The notes below the pieces were generated by a model. That model was not told the origin of the DNA and made no database searches. It saw nothing but the letters and a program-made list of their open reading frames with translations. Positions 1 to 6,335 of a stretch of DNA of 7,665 bases are shown one piece after another; the stretch's first letter is position 1; each line of letters opens with the position of its first letter. The DNA comes from Sediminibacterium sp. (GTDB lineage: Bacteria; Bacteroidota; Bacteroidia; Chitinophagales; Chitinophagaceae): assembly GCA_023263235.1 (NCBI GenBank), contig JALQXE010000026.1, positions 1 to 7,665 on the forward strand. The letters run 5' to 3'. The position numbers and the translations under genes were made by a program.

Positions 1-980
1 CCAATGATACTAAAACGGCCCATTCGGCGGCTAGTAACTATCACGACACAACCGGCAGAACAGATATTTTCACCGGTGGTGTTCAAATGATCCCCATTCA
101 AACTGCAAAAGGAACTTTTAATGTTTGGACTAAAAGAGTAGGGAACAATCCAAAAACAAAAGTTTTATTATTGCATGGCGGTCCTGGTGGCACCCATGAA
201 TATTTTGAATGTTTTGATTCATTCTTTCCACAAGAAGGTTTTGAGTATTATTATTATGATCAGTTAGGTTCAGCTTATTCTGATAATCCTAAAGATTCTT
301 CCCTTTGGACAATAGAGCGATTTGTGGAAGAAGTAGAAACGGTTCGTAAGGCTTTAAAAATGGACTCCACGAATTTTATTTTATTAGGACATTCTTGGGG
401 CGGTATTTTGGCAACTGAATATGCCTTAAAATATCAACAAAATTTAAAAGGCTTAGTTATTTCAAATATGGTCCCTTCTGTTCCTGAATATAATGCGTAT
501 GCAAATAACGTACTGGGTCCAAAATTGCCAAAGGATATCTTAGCAAGTATAAGATCTTATGAAGCGAAGGGTGATTATACCAATCCTACTTATTTAAAGT
601 TGATTGAGGACAATTATTATCCTGAGCACGTTTTAAGAATGCCACCTGCAACCTGGCCTGATCCTGTAAAAAGAGCATTTGCAAAAATGAATTATCCTTT
701 ATACTTAAAAATGCAAGGTCCTTCTGAATTTGGTATTGTAGGGGACGCATCTTTAAAAAATTGGAATCGTAAACCAGATTTAAATAAAATTAAAGTACCT
801 GTTTTAAGTATTGGCGGTGAGTTTGACACGATGGATCCTAAGGCTATGGAAGAAATTTCAAAACTTGTACCTAATGGCCAGTATTTGTATTGTTCTAAAG
901 GTTCACATATGTCCATGTATGATGATCAACAAACATATTTTACTGGGTTAATTAAGTTTATTAAAGGATTAGAAAAGTAA
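1..980 (+). CDS. Prolyl aminopeptidase-like alpha/beta hydrolase, 5' end outside window
   Basis: This is a serine hydrolase of the proline iminopeptidase (S33) type, which releases N-terminal proline from peptides. Numbered from the ATG at 87, HGGPG (30-34) is the oxyanion-hole motif typical of this family, GHSWGG (101-106) carries nucleophile Ser103, and Asp247 (GEFD) and His274 (GSHM) complete the triad. DQLGSAYSDNP (58-68) is also family-typical. The reading frame has no stop from base 3 to the ATG at 87, and the upstream residues (SAASNYHDTTGRTD, then FTGGVQ) run smoothly into the family fold. The real start is therefore probably upstream of the window, and the missing part may be a lipoprotein or secretion signal, as in some Bacteroidota homologues; that is inference. 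Its stop lies 31 bp from the stop of the convergent receptor gene. The family is well supported; the true substrate is not shown. Confidence 0.9.
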   Translation, partial: NDTKTAHSAASNYHDTTGRTDIFTGGVQMIPIQTAKGTFNVWTKRVGNNPKTKVLLLHGGPGGTHEYFECFDSFFPQEGFEYYYYDQLGSAYSDNPKDSSLWTIERFVEEVETVRKALKMDSTNFILLGHSWGGILATEYALKYQQNLKGLVISNMVPSVPEYNAYANNVLGPKLPKDILASIRSYEAKGDYTNPTYLKLIEDNYYPEHVLRMPPATWPDPVKRAFAKMNYPLYLKMQGPSEFGIVGDASLKNWNRKPDLNKIKVPVLSIGGEFDTMDPKAMEEISKLVPNGQYLYCSKGSHMSMYDDQQTYFTGLIKFIKGLEK

Positions 981-1011
981 TTGATGTATGGTTTAGGATT
1001 AGAAAATGGCT

Positions 1012-3201
1012 CTATTTAATATCTATTTTTAAACTTAATAAATAATTTCGACCTGCCATTGGGAAATAATTATTGGAAGTTGTTGTCACGCCTCCATAAA
1101 CATAGCTATAAGTATAGCCGTTAGGTTCGTATTTCACATCCATCAAGTTTAATGCATAAAATTGTAATAATGCATTCCAATTTTTCTTTTTTGTTAATGT
1201 ATATGCAATACTTAAGTCATTTGTGAAATAGGCGTTAAGTATTCGCTTTTCATTTTGTGTGTTGTCTAAATATTGTTTTGACACATATTTACTTGTCCAG
1301 TTTATATTTAATTTATCGGATGCTTTATAAATAAATTGATGAGATGCAGTAGTGTTTGGGGAGAGCGCTATATTGGTATTATGATGCGCAATAGATACTT
1401 GGCCTCCATTATCATAGTCGTCAAAGTATTCAGTAAAATGCTTTATTTTATTATTGCTAAAAGTAATATTGCCAATACTTGTTAAATACTTATTTAACTG
1501 CCAGCTTTCTTCAATTTCAATACCAGCACGATAACTATTTGGAACATTCGTCCTAGTATAGGAGCCTACATCATTAATTTTTCCAGTAAGCACCAATTGA
1601 TCCTTGTAATTCATATAGTAAAGGTTTACGCCCCAACTAAATTTTTCCCCTTTATGATTAAATCCTGTTTCCCAGTCATAAAGAGTTTCTTTTTTTGGTT
1701 GTTGTGTAATGCCTGCTTCAAAATCGTCTCTGTTGGGCTCTTTATTTGAAATAGCAATACTTGAATAATAGGTAGTATTGTTTACTTTATAACTAATTCC
1801 CACTTTTGGATTAAAAAAATTAAAGCTTCTATCTATAAGTAGAGTGGGGTTGCCATCAAATCCATTCATTGTATGTTGAACATGCCTAAATTGAAGATCT
1901 ACAAAACTGCTTAATTGTTTATTGTATGCGTGTTCCCATTTCGCATAACTATTGTATTCTTTTTTGACAGCATCATTATTATAATAGTTGAATTGCAATA
2001 AATCAAGTGTTTCCAAAATTGCATTATTGCTTGGCAGTTCCCCAAAATGTAACCCATCATAAATACTCCATCCGCCGCCAACAATAATTTGTTCTTTATT
2101 TTTCTTATAGGTTAAGGATGCAATTTGGCCATAAAATTTATTATCTAACCACCTTCTTCTAATTAAATCTACAGGATTGTTGGCGCCAATATTAATACCA
2201 TAATCACTTGGGGATACGCCGGCTTTATACTCTTCATAATATCCGCGACCTGTGGTTAAAAATAAAGCAGTACTCCATTGTAGGTTCGTGTTTATTGTTT
2301 TATTATAAAACAATTGGTAATGTGTTTGAACATAATTATCGGTTTGATTCTCATATGGGGTTCCACTTTTTTCAGTACCTGCAGGGTTATATGTTCTGTT
2401 GGTAAGCAAACTATCCTCGGGAACGCCATACCAGGCCTGGTAGGTTTTTTCTTTTCCAGAAAATATATTTAAACGTAAGGAAGAATTGTAGCCCCAGTAG
2501 GTGGTGCTTATATAAAAAGATTTCAAATTGGAACTAGCTCTGTCTATATAACCATCGCTCATTATATTACTAAGGCGCCCATCAATTGTAAAACGATTAT
2601 TAATTAATCCTGTTCCAAAAAGTAAGTTATTTTTTTGTGTATTAAATGATCCAAAACTATTGTTTAATGTTAAATAGGGTAAGGGTTTATAGTCATTGGT
2701 TGCTAAATTGATGGTTGCACCAAATGCGCTTGATCCATTGGTGGATGTTCCTACCCCTCTTTGAATTTGTATGCTATTTGCGCTGGAACTAAAATCCGGA
2801 AGGTCCACAAGATATGCTCCCATACTTTCTGCGTCATTGTATGGTATCCCATTAAGGGTGATATTTATTCTTGTAGCATCTGTTCCTCTTATTCTCACCC
2901 CTGTATATCCAATGCCTGTTCCTGCATCTGAATTAGCCACAATTGAAGGTGTATTTTGGATGATAAAAGGCAAATCTTGCCCAAAATTCACTTGGGCAAT
3001 TTGTTGTGCATTTATATTGCTTTTTGCAAATGGACTATTGTCGCGAACTCTTACAGCGCTTACTTCCAATGGAGGCAAACTTCGGATACTGTCTTGAATT
3101 TTTTGAACACTGTCCTTTTTTAAAAGGCTTTGCTTAGTTTGCTGAGCCATTGCAGGGGCCAATAGCATTAGCATGGTGATTGTTCCCAATAACTTAGTCA
3201 T
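1012..3201 (-). CDS. TonB-dependent outer-membrane receptor, probable thiamine-compound importer
   Basis: This 729-residue protein has a signal peptide (MTKLLGTITMLMLLAPAMA, cleavage near AMA-QQ), a TonB-box-like segment around LEVSAVRV (45-52) and a plug domain over about 60-170. The plug carries VRIRGTDATRINITLNGIP and a later IQIQRGVGTSTNGSSAFGA segment. A long beta-barrel rich in Tyr, Asn and Ser follows to the C-terminus (SLKIDIK). It lacks the N-terminal carboxypeptidase-like domain of SusC proteins and no SusD partner is next to it, so it is closer to the vitamin/siderophore receptor type. The substrate call comes from the TPP riboswitch 72 bp upstream on the same strand. THI-element-controlled TonB receptors are known in Bacteroidota and are assigned to thiamine uptake. 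No pnuT or thiamine pyrophosphokinase gene is visible nearby. Receptor identity is near certain; substrate is inferred from regulation. Confidence 0.9.
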   Translation of the reverse strand: MTKLLGTITMLMLLAPAMAQQTKQSLLKKDSVQKIQDSIRSLPPLEVSAVRVRDNSPFAKSNINAQQIAQVNFGQDLPFIIQNTPSIVANSDAGTGIGYTGVRIRGTDATRINITLNGIPYNDAESMGAYLVDLPDFSSSANSIQIQRGVGTSTNGSSAFGATINLATNDYKPLPYLTLNNSFGSFNTQKNNLLFGTGLINNRFTIDGRLSNIMSDGYIDRASSNLKSFYISTTYWGYNSSLRLNIFSGKEKTYQAWYGVPEDSLLTNRTYNPAGTEKSGTPYENQTDNYVQTHYQLFYNKTINTNLQWSTALFLTTGRGYYEEYKAGVSPSDYGINIGANNPVDLIRRRWLDNKFYGQIASLTYKKNKEQIIVGGGWSIYDGLHFGELPSNNAILETLDLLQFNYYNNDAVKKEYNSYAKWEHAYNKQLSSFVDLQFRHVQHTMNGFDGNPTLLIDRSFNFFNPKVGISYKVNNTTYYSSIAISNKEPNRDDFEAGITQQPKKETLYDWETGFNHKGEKFSWGVNLYYMNYKDQLVLTGKINDVGSYTRTNVPNSYRAGIEIEESWQLNKYLTSIGNITFSNNKIKHFTEYFDDYDNGGQVSIAHHNTNIALSPNTTASHQFIYKASDKLNINWTSKYVSKQYLDNTQNEKRILNAYFTNDLSIAYTLTKKKNWNALLQFYALNLMDVKYEPNGYTYSYVYGGVTTTSNNYFPMAGRNYLLSLKIDIK

Positions 3202-3272
3202 TACTTTAATTTAACTATCAATAAATGGGAACAGGAATAATTAGCTTTGAGAAGTGCACGAGTGGTGCGGTA

Positions 3273-3341
3273 CCTTCCCTTCGCAGGCATTACCCTGTTC
3301 AGGTTCAACGGGTTTTATCTCAGCTTTTGACAGCACCCCGA
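3273..3341 (-). ncRNA. TPP riboswitch (THI element)
   Basis: On the minus strand the conserved TPP aptamer blocks appear in order: GGGGTGC (3339-3333), CTGAGA (3323-3318), GAACCTGA (3306-3299), the CAGG...CCTG P5 arm enclosing GTAATG, and CGAAGGGAA (3283-3275). These are the CUGAGA and AUAAUGCC/CGAAGGGA signatures that bind the pyrimidine and pyrophosphate ends of TPP; here the AUAAUGCC block reads GTAATGCC. Only a short P1 (about 3 bp, CCT with AGG) is obvious. The aptamer starts a few bases after the predicted promoter, and about 70 nt of leader separate it from the receptor ATG at 3201. High TPP should switch the receptor off. No canonical terminator hairpin with a U-run lies in the leader, so control is probably at translation start or through an alternative pairing (3229-3235 with 3294-3300). 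Confidence 0.95.
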
Positions 3342-3349
3342 GGACAGGG

Positions 3350-3380
3350 CAAAATTAACTGCAACGTTTTAATTGGCCAA
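3350..3380 (-). promoter_or_regulatory. Bacteroidota-type promoter for riboswitch and TonB receptor
   Basis: On the minus strand, TTG (3380-3378), a 20-base spacer, then TAATTTTG (3357-3350) match the Bacteroidota -33/-7 consensus TTTG-N19-21-TAnnTTTG, with the -7 box exact. Transcription would start within a few bases, right at the 5' edge of the TPP aptamer, which supports the call. It overlaps the candidate divergent promoter of the gene at 3430. Confidence 0.7.
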
Positions 3381-3383
3381 CTG

Positions 3384-3391
3384 TAACTTTG
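3384..3391 (+). promoter_or_regulatory. Candidate -7 box for the GIN-domain gene
   Basis: TAACTTTG matches TAnnTTTG exactly and lies about 40 bases before the ATG at 3430, a sensible leader length. No good TTG is found 19-21 bases upstream (the closest is CTG at 3359-3361, spacer 22), so the -33 half is weak. The promoter region would overlap the minus-strand promoter at 3350-3380. Confidence 0.4.
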
Positions 3392-3429
3392 ATTTATGAT
3401 TTTCGTTATACGATAAATTAAGACTAACT

Positions 3430-4212
3430 ATGAAAAATCTATTTCTCGCTTTCTTTGTACTATTTGCCTCTATATCCCAGGCGCAAAATTCCTCTTTAAT
3501 TTATGATAATAACGCTCAGGTTAGACAGGTAGGGAATTTCTCGTCAATTAAAGTTTCCAGTGGAATAGATTTATATTTAACTCAATCAGAAAAATGCGAA
3601 ATCGCAGTTAGTGCCTCAAAAAATGAAATCAGAGATCGTATTCATACAACAGTGGAGGGTAGTACCTTGGTCATAAAATTTGAAAATTCCAAAGGCTGGT
3701 CAGGCTGGAATAATTGGGGTAATTATAAAATGAAGGCATATGTAAGTGTTAAAGAGTTGAATGCTTTATCAGCTTCAGGAGCATCAAATATTCGTTTATT
3801 GAATAAAATTGCCGCTAAGAAATTACAAGTAAAACTTTCGGGCGCTAGTGATTTTGATGGAGAGATTGAAGCTGGCGCAATAGATTTAAATATATCTGGG
3901 GCCTCAAATTATAAAGGACAATTAAACGCCAATTCATTTACGTTAGACGCATCTGGTGCAAGTCAGTGTTCAATGAAAGGTGCGGTGGATGATATGTCCA
4001 TTGAATTATCTGGTGCAAGCAGTGCAAAGTTATTTGATTTGTTCAGTAAAGGTGCAATTGTTACCACTTCTGGAGCTAGTCTTGCTCAAGTACAGGTTAG
4101 TCAGCTTTTAAAAGCACATGCTTCAGGCGCGAGCGATATCATTTATCAAGGAGAAGCTACAGCAAAAGAGATTGAAAAATCTGGCGGGTCAAATATTCGT
4201 CACAAGGATTAA
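3430..4212 (+). CDS. Exported GIN-domain (DUF2807) beta-solenoid protein
   Basis: This 260-residue protein starts with a signal peptide (MKNLFLAFFVLFASISQA, then QN). The segment VRQVGNFSSIKVSSGIDLYLTQ (about 31-52) is the usual beginning of the GIN domain, also called DUF2807 or putative auto-transporter adhesin head. The C-terminal half is a repeat: SGAS-type turns start at residues 116, 137, 156, 175, 194, 214, 232 and 251 (the last is SGGS), a period of about 19 residues, as expected for the rungs of a parallel beta-helix. The start is chosen because the signal peptide follows it directly. There is no Shine-Dalgarno site, as usual in this phylum. It is divergent from the TonB receptor and convergent with the gene at 4232-4711. 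A cell-surface or periplasmic location is likely. The molecular role of the family is unclear; none is assigned. Confidence 0.9.
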   Translation: MKNLFLAFFVLFASISQAQNSSLIYDNNAQVRQVGNFSSIKVSSGIDLYLTQSEKCEIAVSASKNEIRDRIHTTVEGSTLVIKFENSKGWSGWNNWGNYKMKAYVSVKELNALSASGASNIRLLNKIAAKKLQVKLSGASDFDGEIEAGAIDLNISGASNYKGQLNANSFTLDASGASQCSMKGAVDDMSIELSGASSAKLFDLFSKGAIVTTSGASLAQVQVSQLLKAHASGASDIIYQGEATAKEIEKSGGSNIRHKD

Positions 4213-4231
4213 TTGATTTGAGATTTTGCGC

Positions 4232-4711
4232 TTAAAAAATTTTGTGCAAAAGCTTAAAGCCAAACATATTCCAAGTGCTTGAACCATTAGTTTTTGAGCT
4301 AGTATAGTGGGCAACAAAATCAATACTTTTAAAACTGTAAGAAATTTGGGGGCTAATTGTAAAACCACCTTTCGTTGAACCACCTGCAGTAGAACTGCCA
4401 TATCCAATACCAATACCGGGTTTAAAATTATTGATATTAACATTGGCACCCACTAACATTGGTATAAATGCAACGTTGAAGCCATTGTTTAAATAGGCAT
4501 TGTATCCAGTTTGAGCAAAGGCTTCCACATTTTCAGAAAGGCTTGCTTTTGCAGTTAAATCCAAGCCAAATCCGCTGGTTGTTTTTGTATTGCCAGTGGC
4601 TTTGTAACTAGAATAACCTCCACCAAAGCTTACGGAGTATTTTTGTTGTGCGCTTGCGTTAAATGTGATAAGCGTTAAGAATGTGAAACTGAATAATAAA
4701 GACTTTTTCAT
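4232..4711 (-). CDS. Small outer-membrane beta-barrel protein
   Basis: This 159-residue protein has a clear signal peptide (MKKSLLFSFTFLTLITFNASA, mature start near QQKYSVSFGGG). The rest alternates polar and aromatic or aliphatic residues in short strands separated by Gly/Ser/Asn/Thr-rich turns (FGGGYSSYKATGNTKTTSG; GIGIGYGSSTAGGSTKGGF). It ends in phenylalanine (LLHKIF), as many outer-membrane barrels do. Size and pattern fit the 8-stranded OmpA/Opa-like porin-fold barrels common in Bacteroidota. Its role is unknown: such proteins are often annotated only as outer-membrane beta-barrel. Its stop lies 19 bp from the stop of the convergent GIN-domain gene. A smaller open frame over 4189-4449 on the same strand is a shadow. 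Confidence 0.8.
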   Translation of the reverse strand: MKKSLLFSFTFLTLITFNASAQQKYSVSFGGGYSSYKATGNTKTTSGFGLDLTAKASLSENVEAFAQTGYNAYLNNGFNVAFIPMLVGANVNINNFKPGIGIGYGSSTAGGSTKGGFTISPQISYSFKSIDFVAHYTSSKTNGSSTWNMFGFKLLHKIF

Positions 4712-4805
4712 ATCTTGAAATTTTGGGGGTTGACTTGATTGTATAAATGGGCTTATATTGAATGAATATCTATCAATAAGGGCTATATTTTTTTGAGCTT
4801 TTTTT

Positions 4806-4813
4806 CAAATTTA
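4806..4813 (-). promoter_or_regulatory. Candidate -7 box for the beta-barrel gene
   Basis: TAAATTTG on the minus strand matches TAnnTTTG exactly, about 95 bases before the ATG at 4711. No TTG lies at the expected -33 distance, so this would be a weak or activator-dependent promoter. The perfect palindrome at 4813-4828 falls in the spacer. Confidence 0.35.
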
Positions 4814-4828
4814 ATACTTTAAAGTATT
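4813..4828. repeat. Perfect 16-bp palindrome, operator-like
   Basis: AATACTTTAAAGTATT is its own reverse complement, directly followed by a second palindrome AGTATACT (4830-4837). It lies between the -33 and -7 positions of the candidate minus-strand promoter of the beta-barrel gene, where a dimeric regulator could act. The region is AT-rich, so a chance palindrome is possible. Confidence 0.4.
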
Positions 4829-4863
4829 TAGTATACTATATGAAAGTGTTAAATGTCTATTTG

Positions 4864-4880
4864 AACCCTAAGTAAGGGTT
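4864..4880. repeat. Inverted repeat upstream of the tRNA promoter
   Basis: AACCCT, five bases, AGGGTT form a perfect 6-bp stem. No T-run follows on either strand, so it is not a classic terminator. It lies about 25 bases upstream of the -33 box of the tRNA promoter and may be a regulator site or a remnant. Function unknown. Confidence 0.3.
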
Positions 4881-4905
4881 AATTAGGATAATCTTCTCAA
4901 GAAAC

Positions 4906-4936
4906 TTGCATAAGAACTTATTATGCACTATCTTTG
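4906..4936 (+). promoter_or_regulatory. Promoter of tRNA-fMet
   Basis: TTG (4906-4908), a 20-base spacer and TATCTTTG (4929-4936) match the Bacteroidota consensus very well. The predicted start leaves a leader of only a few bases before the tRNA 5' end at 4949. An intact promoter shows that the left side of the tRNA junction is the native chromosomal side. Confidence 0.75.
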
Positions 4937-4948
4937 CCGTCCAAACAT

Positions 4949-4986
4949 CGCGAGGTAGAGCAGCGGTAGCTCGTCGGGCTCATAAC
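4949..4986 (+). tRNA. Initiator tRNA-fMet(CAT), 5' half only, disrupted
   Basis: The 5' half of an initiator tRNA is complete. It has acceptor strand CGCGAGG (4949-4955), TA, a D-arm of GAGC-AGCGGTA-GCTC (4958-4972), G26, anticodon 5' stem TCGGG (4974-4978) and loop CTCATAA (4979-4985) with anticodon CAT at 4981-4983. The C at position 1 and the GGG of the anticodon stem are initiator hallmarks. The next bases should be CCCGA plus T-arm and acceptor; only the first C (4986) fits, then GATTTATAG follows. No T-arm, acceptor 3' strand or CCA is found downstream, and no group I intron features were seen. The break fits element integration at the anticodon loop, with the matching 3' half expected at the other end of the element. 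Confidence 0.85.
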
Positions 4987-4988
4987 GA
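4974..4988 (+). other. Probable attachment-site junction (attL/attR) in the anticodon stem-loop
   Basis: The chromosomal left arm TCGGG, the 7-base loop CTCATAA and the foreign right arm CGATT make a plausible hybrid core site. TCG (4974-4976) and CGA (4986-4988) are still inverted around it. Tyrosine recombinases often use the anticodon stem-loop of tRNA genes, with arms as inverted binding sites and the loop as crossover region. The recombinase gene ends about 100 bp away. Exact crossover bases cannot be fixed without the other junction. Confidence 0.6.
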
Positions 4989-5032
4989 TTTATAGTTGAC
5001 GATAAGGTTGAAATGAAAATATTTAAAATGAA

Positions 5033-5061
5033 CCACTTGAATAAAAACAAGTGGTTTTTTT
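5033..5061 (+). terminator. Rho-independent terminator
   Basis: CCACTTG (5033-5039), an 8-base loop AATAAAAA and CAAGTGG (5048-5054) form a perfect 7-bp stem followed by seven T residues. On the plus strand it would end transcripts from the tRNA-fMet promoter about 120 bases after their start, shielding the element from antisense reading into the integrase gene. On the minus strand the stem is followed by TTCATTTT, a weaker tail that may also serve the integrase transcript. Confidence 0.8.
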
Positions 5062-5067
5062 ATGCCC

Positions 5068-5087
5068 GCGCTAGACTTTTGCGCTAG
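5068..5087. repeat. Two direct GCGCTAG repeats near the junction
   Basis: GCGCTAG occurs at 5068-5074 and 5081-5087, 13 bp apart start to start, between the terminator and the integrase stop. Short direct repeats near an attachment site can be arm-type recombinase or excisionase binding sites; here that is only a suggestion. Confidence 0.3.
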
Positions 5088-5090
5088 GAT

Positions 5091-6335
5091 TTAGCCAAAT
5101 ATTCTTACCTCTAGTGCGGCTTTTTCAACAGCCGATAAGATGGTTGGGTCGATGTAATGGTCGCTTAAAATCTTTGTTCCAGCATGTGAGGTAATCTTAC
5201 CTGTATCTGAACCTAGTACTTGATTGGTCCAAGAAATATAGGTCTTTCTTAAATGCTTTAGTGTAATCTCGCTTTTTATACCAGCGCCATTCTTGAAGTG
5301 GGTAAATGCTTTAGTTATCATTTCCATCATTGTATTGGTGCTATACTCTTCGGTTGGGTCAATAATTCGTTCGGTGGTGTGTTTTTTCTGTTCCATTCCC
5401 ATATCCATTAGCGCCTTTTCAAGGTCAGCGCCAATGGGGATGTATTTTATGTACTCCTTGTCTGTTTTTTGAATTCTGTTTGCTTTTAAGTTTCCAATCA
5501 TAAAGAATTTGGTGCCATTTTTCAAAGTATATATATCATTCCATCTTAATTGGATGATTTCCTCTCTGCGACCACCTGCTAGTAAAAAGAGTCTAAAGGC
5601 GTCTTTCATCCAAGGCTGGTACAAATTGATTTTCCTGCCATTATTCTGTACTAAAATAGGAGTGTACGTGTCTAATGCGTCTAGTATAGCTTCAAATTCT
5701 TCTCTGTTGATGGTTTTGATTGTCTTTTTGGGTACTGGCAAGCTGGCGCACTCCTTAAAATAGTTCTTCATTGATAGATCTTCCTTTTCTATAAGGAAAT
5801 CAAAGAAGGTAGTAAGGGCCTGTATGATGTTATTTACGGATTTAGGGTGGTATTTTTCCTTCATCTTCCCAAAAAAGTAAGATACGTCCGACCGATTGAT
5901 TTGAGGGGGTTTTATCCACCTGATTTTTCTATTTTCTTTTACGCTATCATGAAACTTAATCAAAAACCCAACGGTCTCCTTGATGTACTTTGGTGTTAGG
6001 GTTTTGTTGTACTGCTGATACTCGCTATCGCCGCTAAGGTACATCTGATATTTTACTATAGCAGTTGCAAGGTCATAATCATTGCCAACTGTGCTTGTGG
6101 GTGTCAGGTTTCTTTGTTCATCCAGCCCCTTTTTGAAATTAATCGCCTCAACAAGCGCGTCATCGTAATCAGTAGCTTCAAGGATTTTGCTTTTGTGTTT
6201 TCCGGTAATAGCGTCGATATAGTTAGCTCTGAAGTTTTGGTGCTCATAATGTTTACATCCGTTGTTATGTTTTCTACACTTACGACACCAGATTTTAATA
6301 CCGTTTCTGTTTTTGCGTAGTTTTAATTTGATCAT
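5091..6335 (-). CDS. Tyrosine recombinase / integrase
   Basis: This 414-residue enzyme is of the phage-integrase family, cutting and rejoining DNA through a tyrosine-linked intermediate to insert or excise the element. The visible catalytic set is Arg256 (LAGGRREEIIQLRW), a likely beta-hairpin Lys284 (LKANR), His361 and Arg363 (LKHLRKTY), His384 (SHAG) and nucleophile Tyr394 (SDHYID). About 90-210 is the SAM-like core-binding domain. The N-terminus carries a cysteine/histidine cluster (C17, C20, H23, C27, H29, H32) that could bind zinc, followed by an arm-binding-like region. Its ATG overlaps the stop of the upstream 119-residue gene by 4 bp, so the two are probably translated together. Its 3' end faces the tRNA-fMet junction, the likely target. 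The gene looks intact. Confidence 0.95.
   Translation of the reverse strand: MIKLKLRKNRNGIKIWCRKCRKHNNGCKHYEHQNFRANYIDAITGKHKSKILEATDYDDALVEAINFKKGLDEQRNLTPTSTVGNDYDLATAIVKYQMYLSGDSEYQQYNKTLTPKYIKETVGFLIKFHDSVKENRKIRWIKPPQINRSDVSYFFGKMKEKYHPKSVNNIIQALTTFFDFLIEKEDLSMKNYFKECASLPVPKKTIKTINREEFEAILDALDTYTPILVQNNGRKINLYQPWMKDAFRLFLLAGGRREEIIQLRWNDIYTLKNGTKFFMIGNLKANRIQKTDKEYIKYIPIGADLEKALMDMGMEQKKHTTERIIDPTEEYSTNTMMEMITKAFTHFKNGAGIKSEITLKHLRKTYISWTNQVLGSDTGKITSHAGTKILSDHYIDPTILSAVEKAALEVRIFG

Noticed and set aside
965..1006. 12-bp direct repeat AGGATTAGAAAA (965-976 and 995-1006)
   Set aside because: It spans the end of a coding region and short spacer in AT-rich DNA; no mobile-element or regulatory context supports it.
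2771..3097. 108-residue open frame on the plus strand
   Set aside because: It lies entirely opposite the plug-domain coding region of the TonB receptor and is a shadow.
4224..4251. Inverted repeat TTTTGCGC / GTGCAAAA between the convergent genes, as a bidirectional terminator
   Set aside because: One wobble pair, a long AT-rich loop and no T-run after the stem on either strand; it also lies inside the last codons of the minus-strand gene.
4189..4449. 86-residue open frame on the minus strand
   Set aside because: It overlaps the 3' part of the signal-peptide-bearing beta-barrel gene in another frame and has no recognisable features.
4987..5032. A divergent tRNA 3' half or a group I intron after the tRNA break
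   Set aside because: No T-arm stem-loop, acceptor complement or CCA is present, and no intron core elements can be seen.
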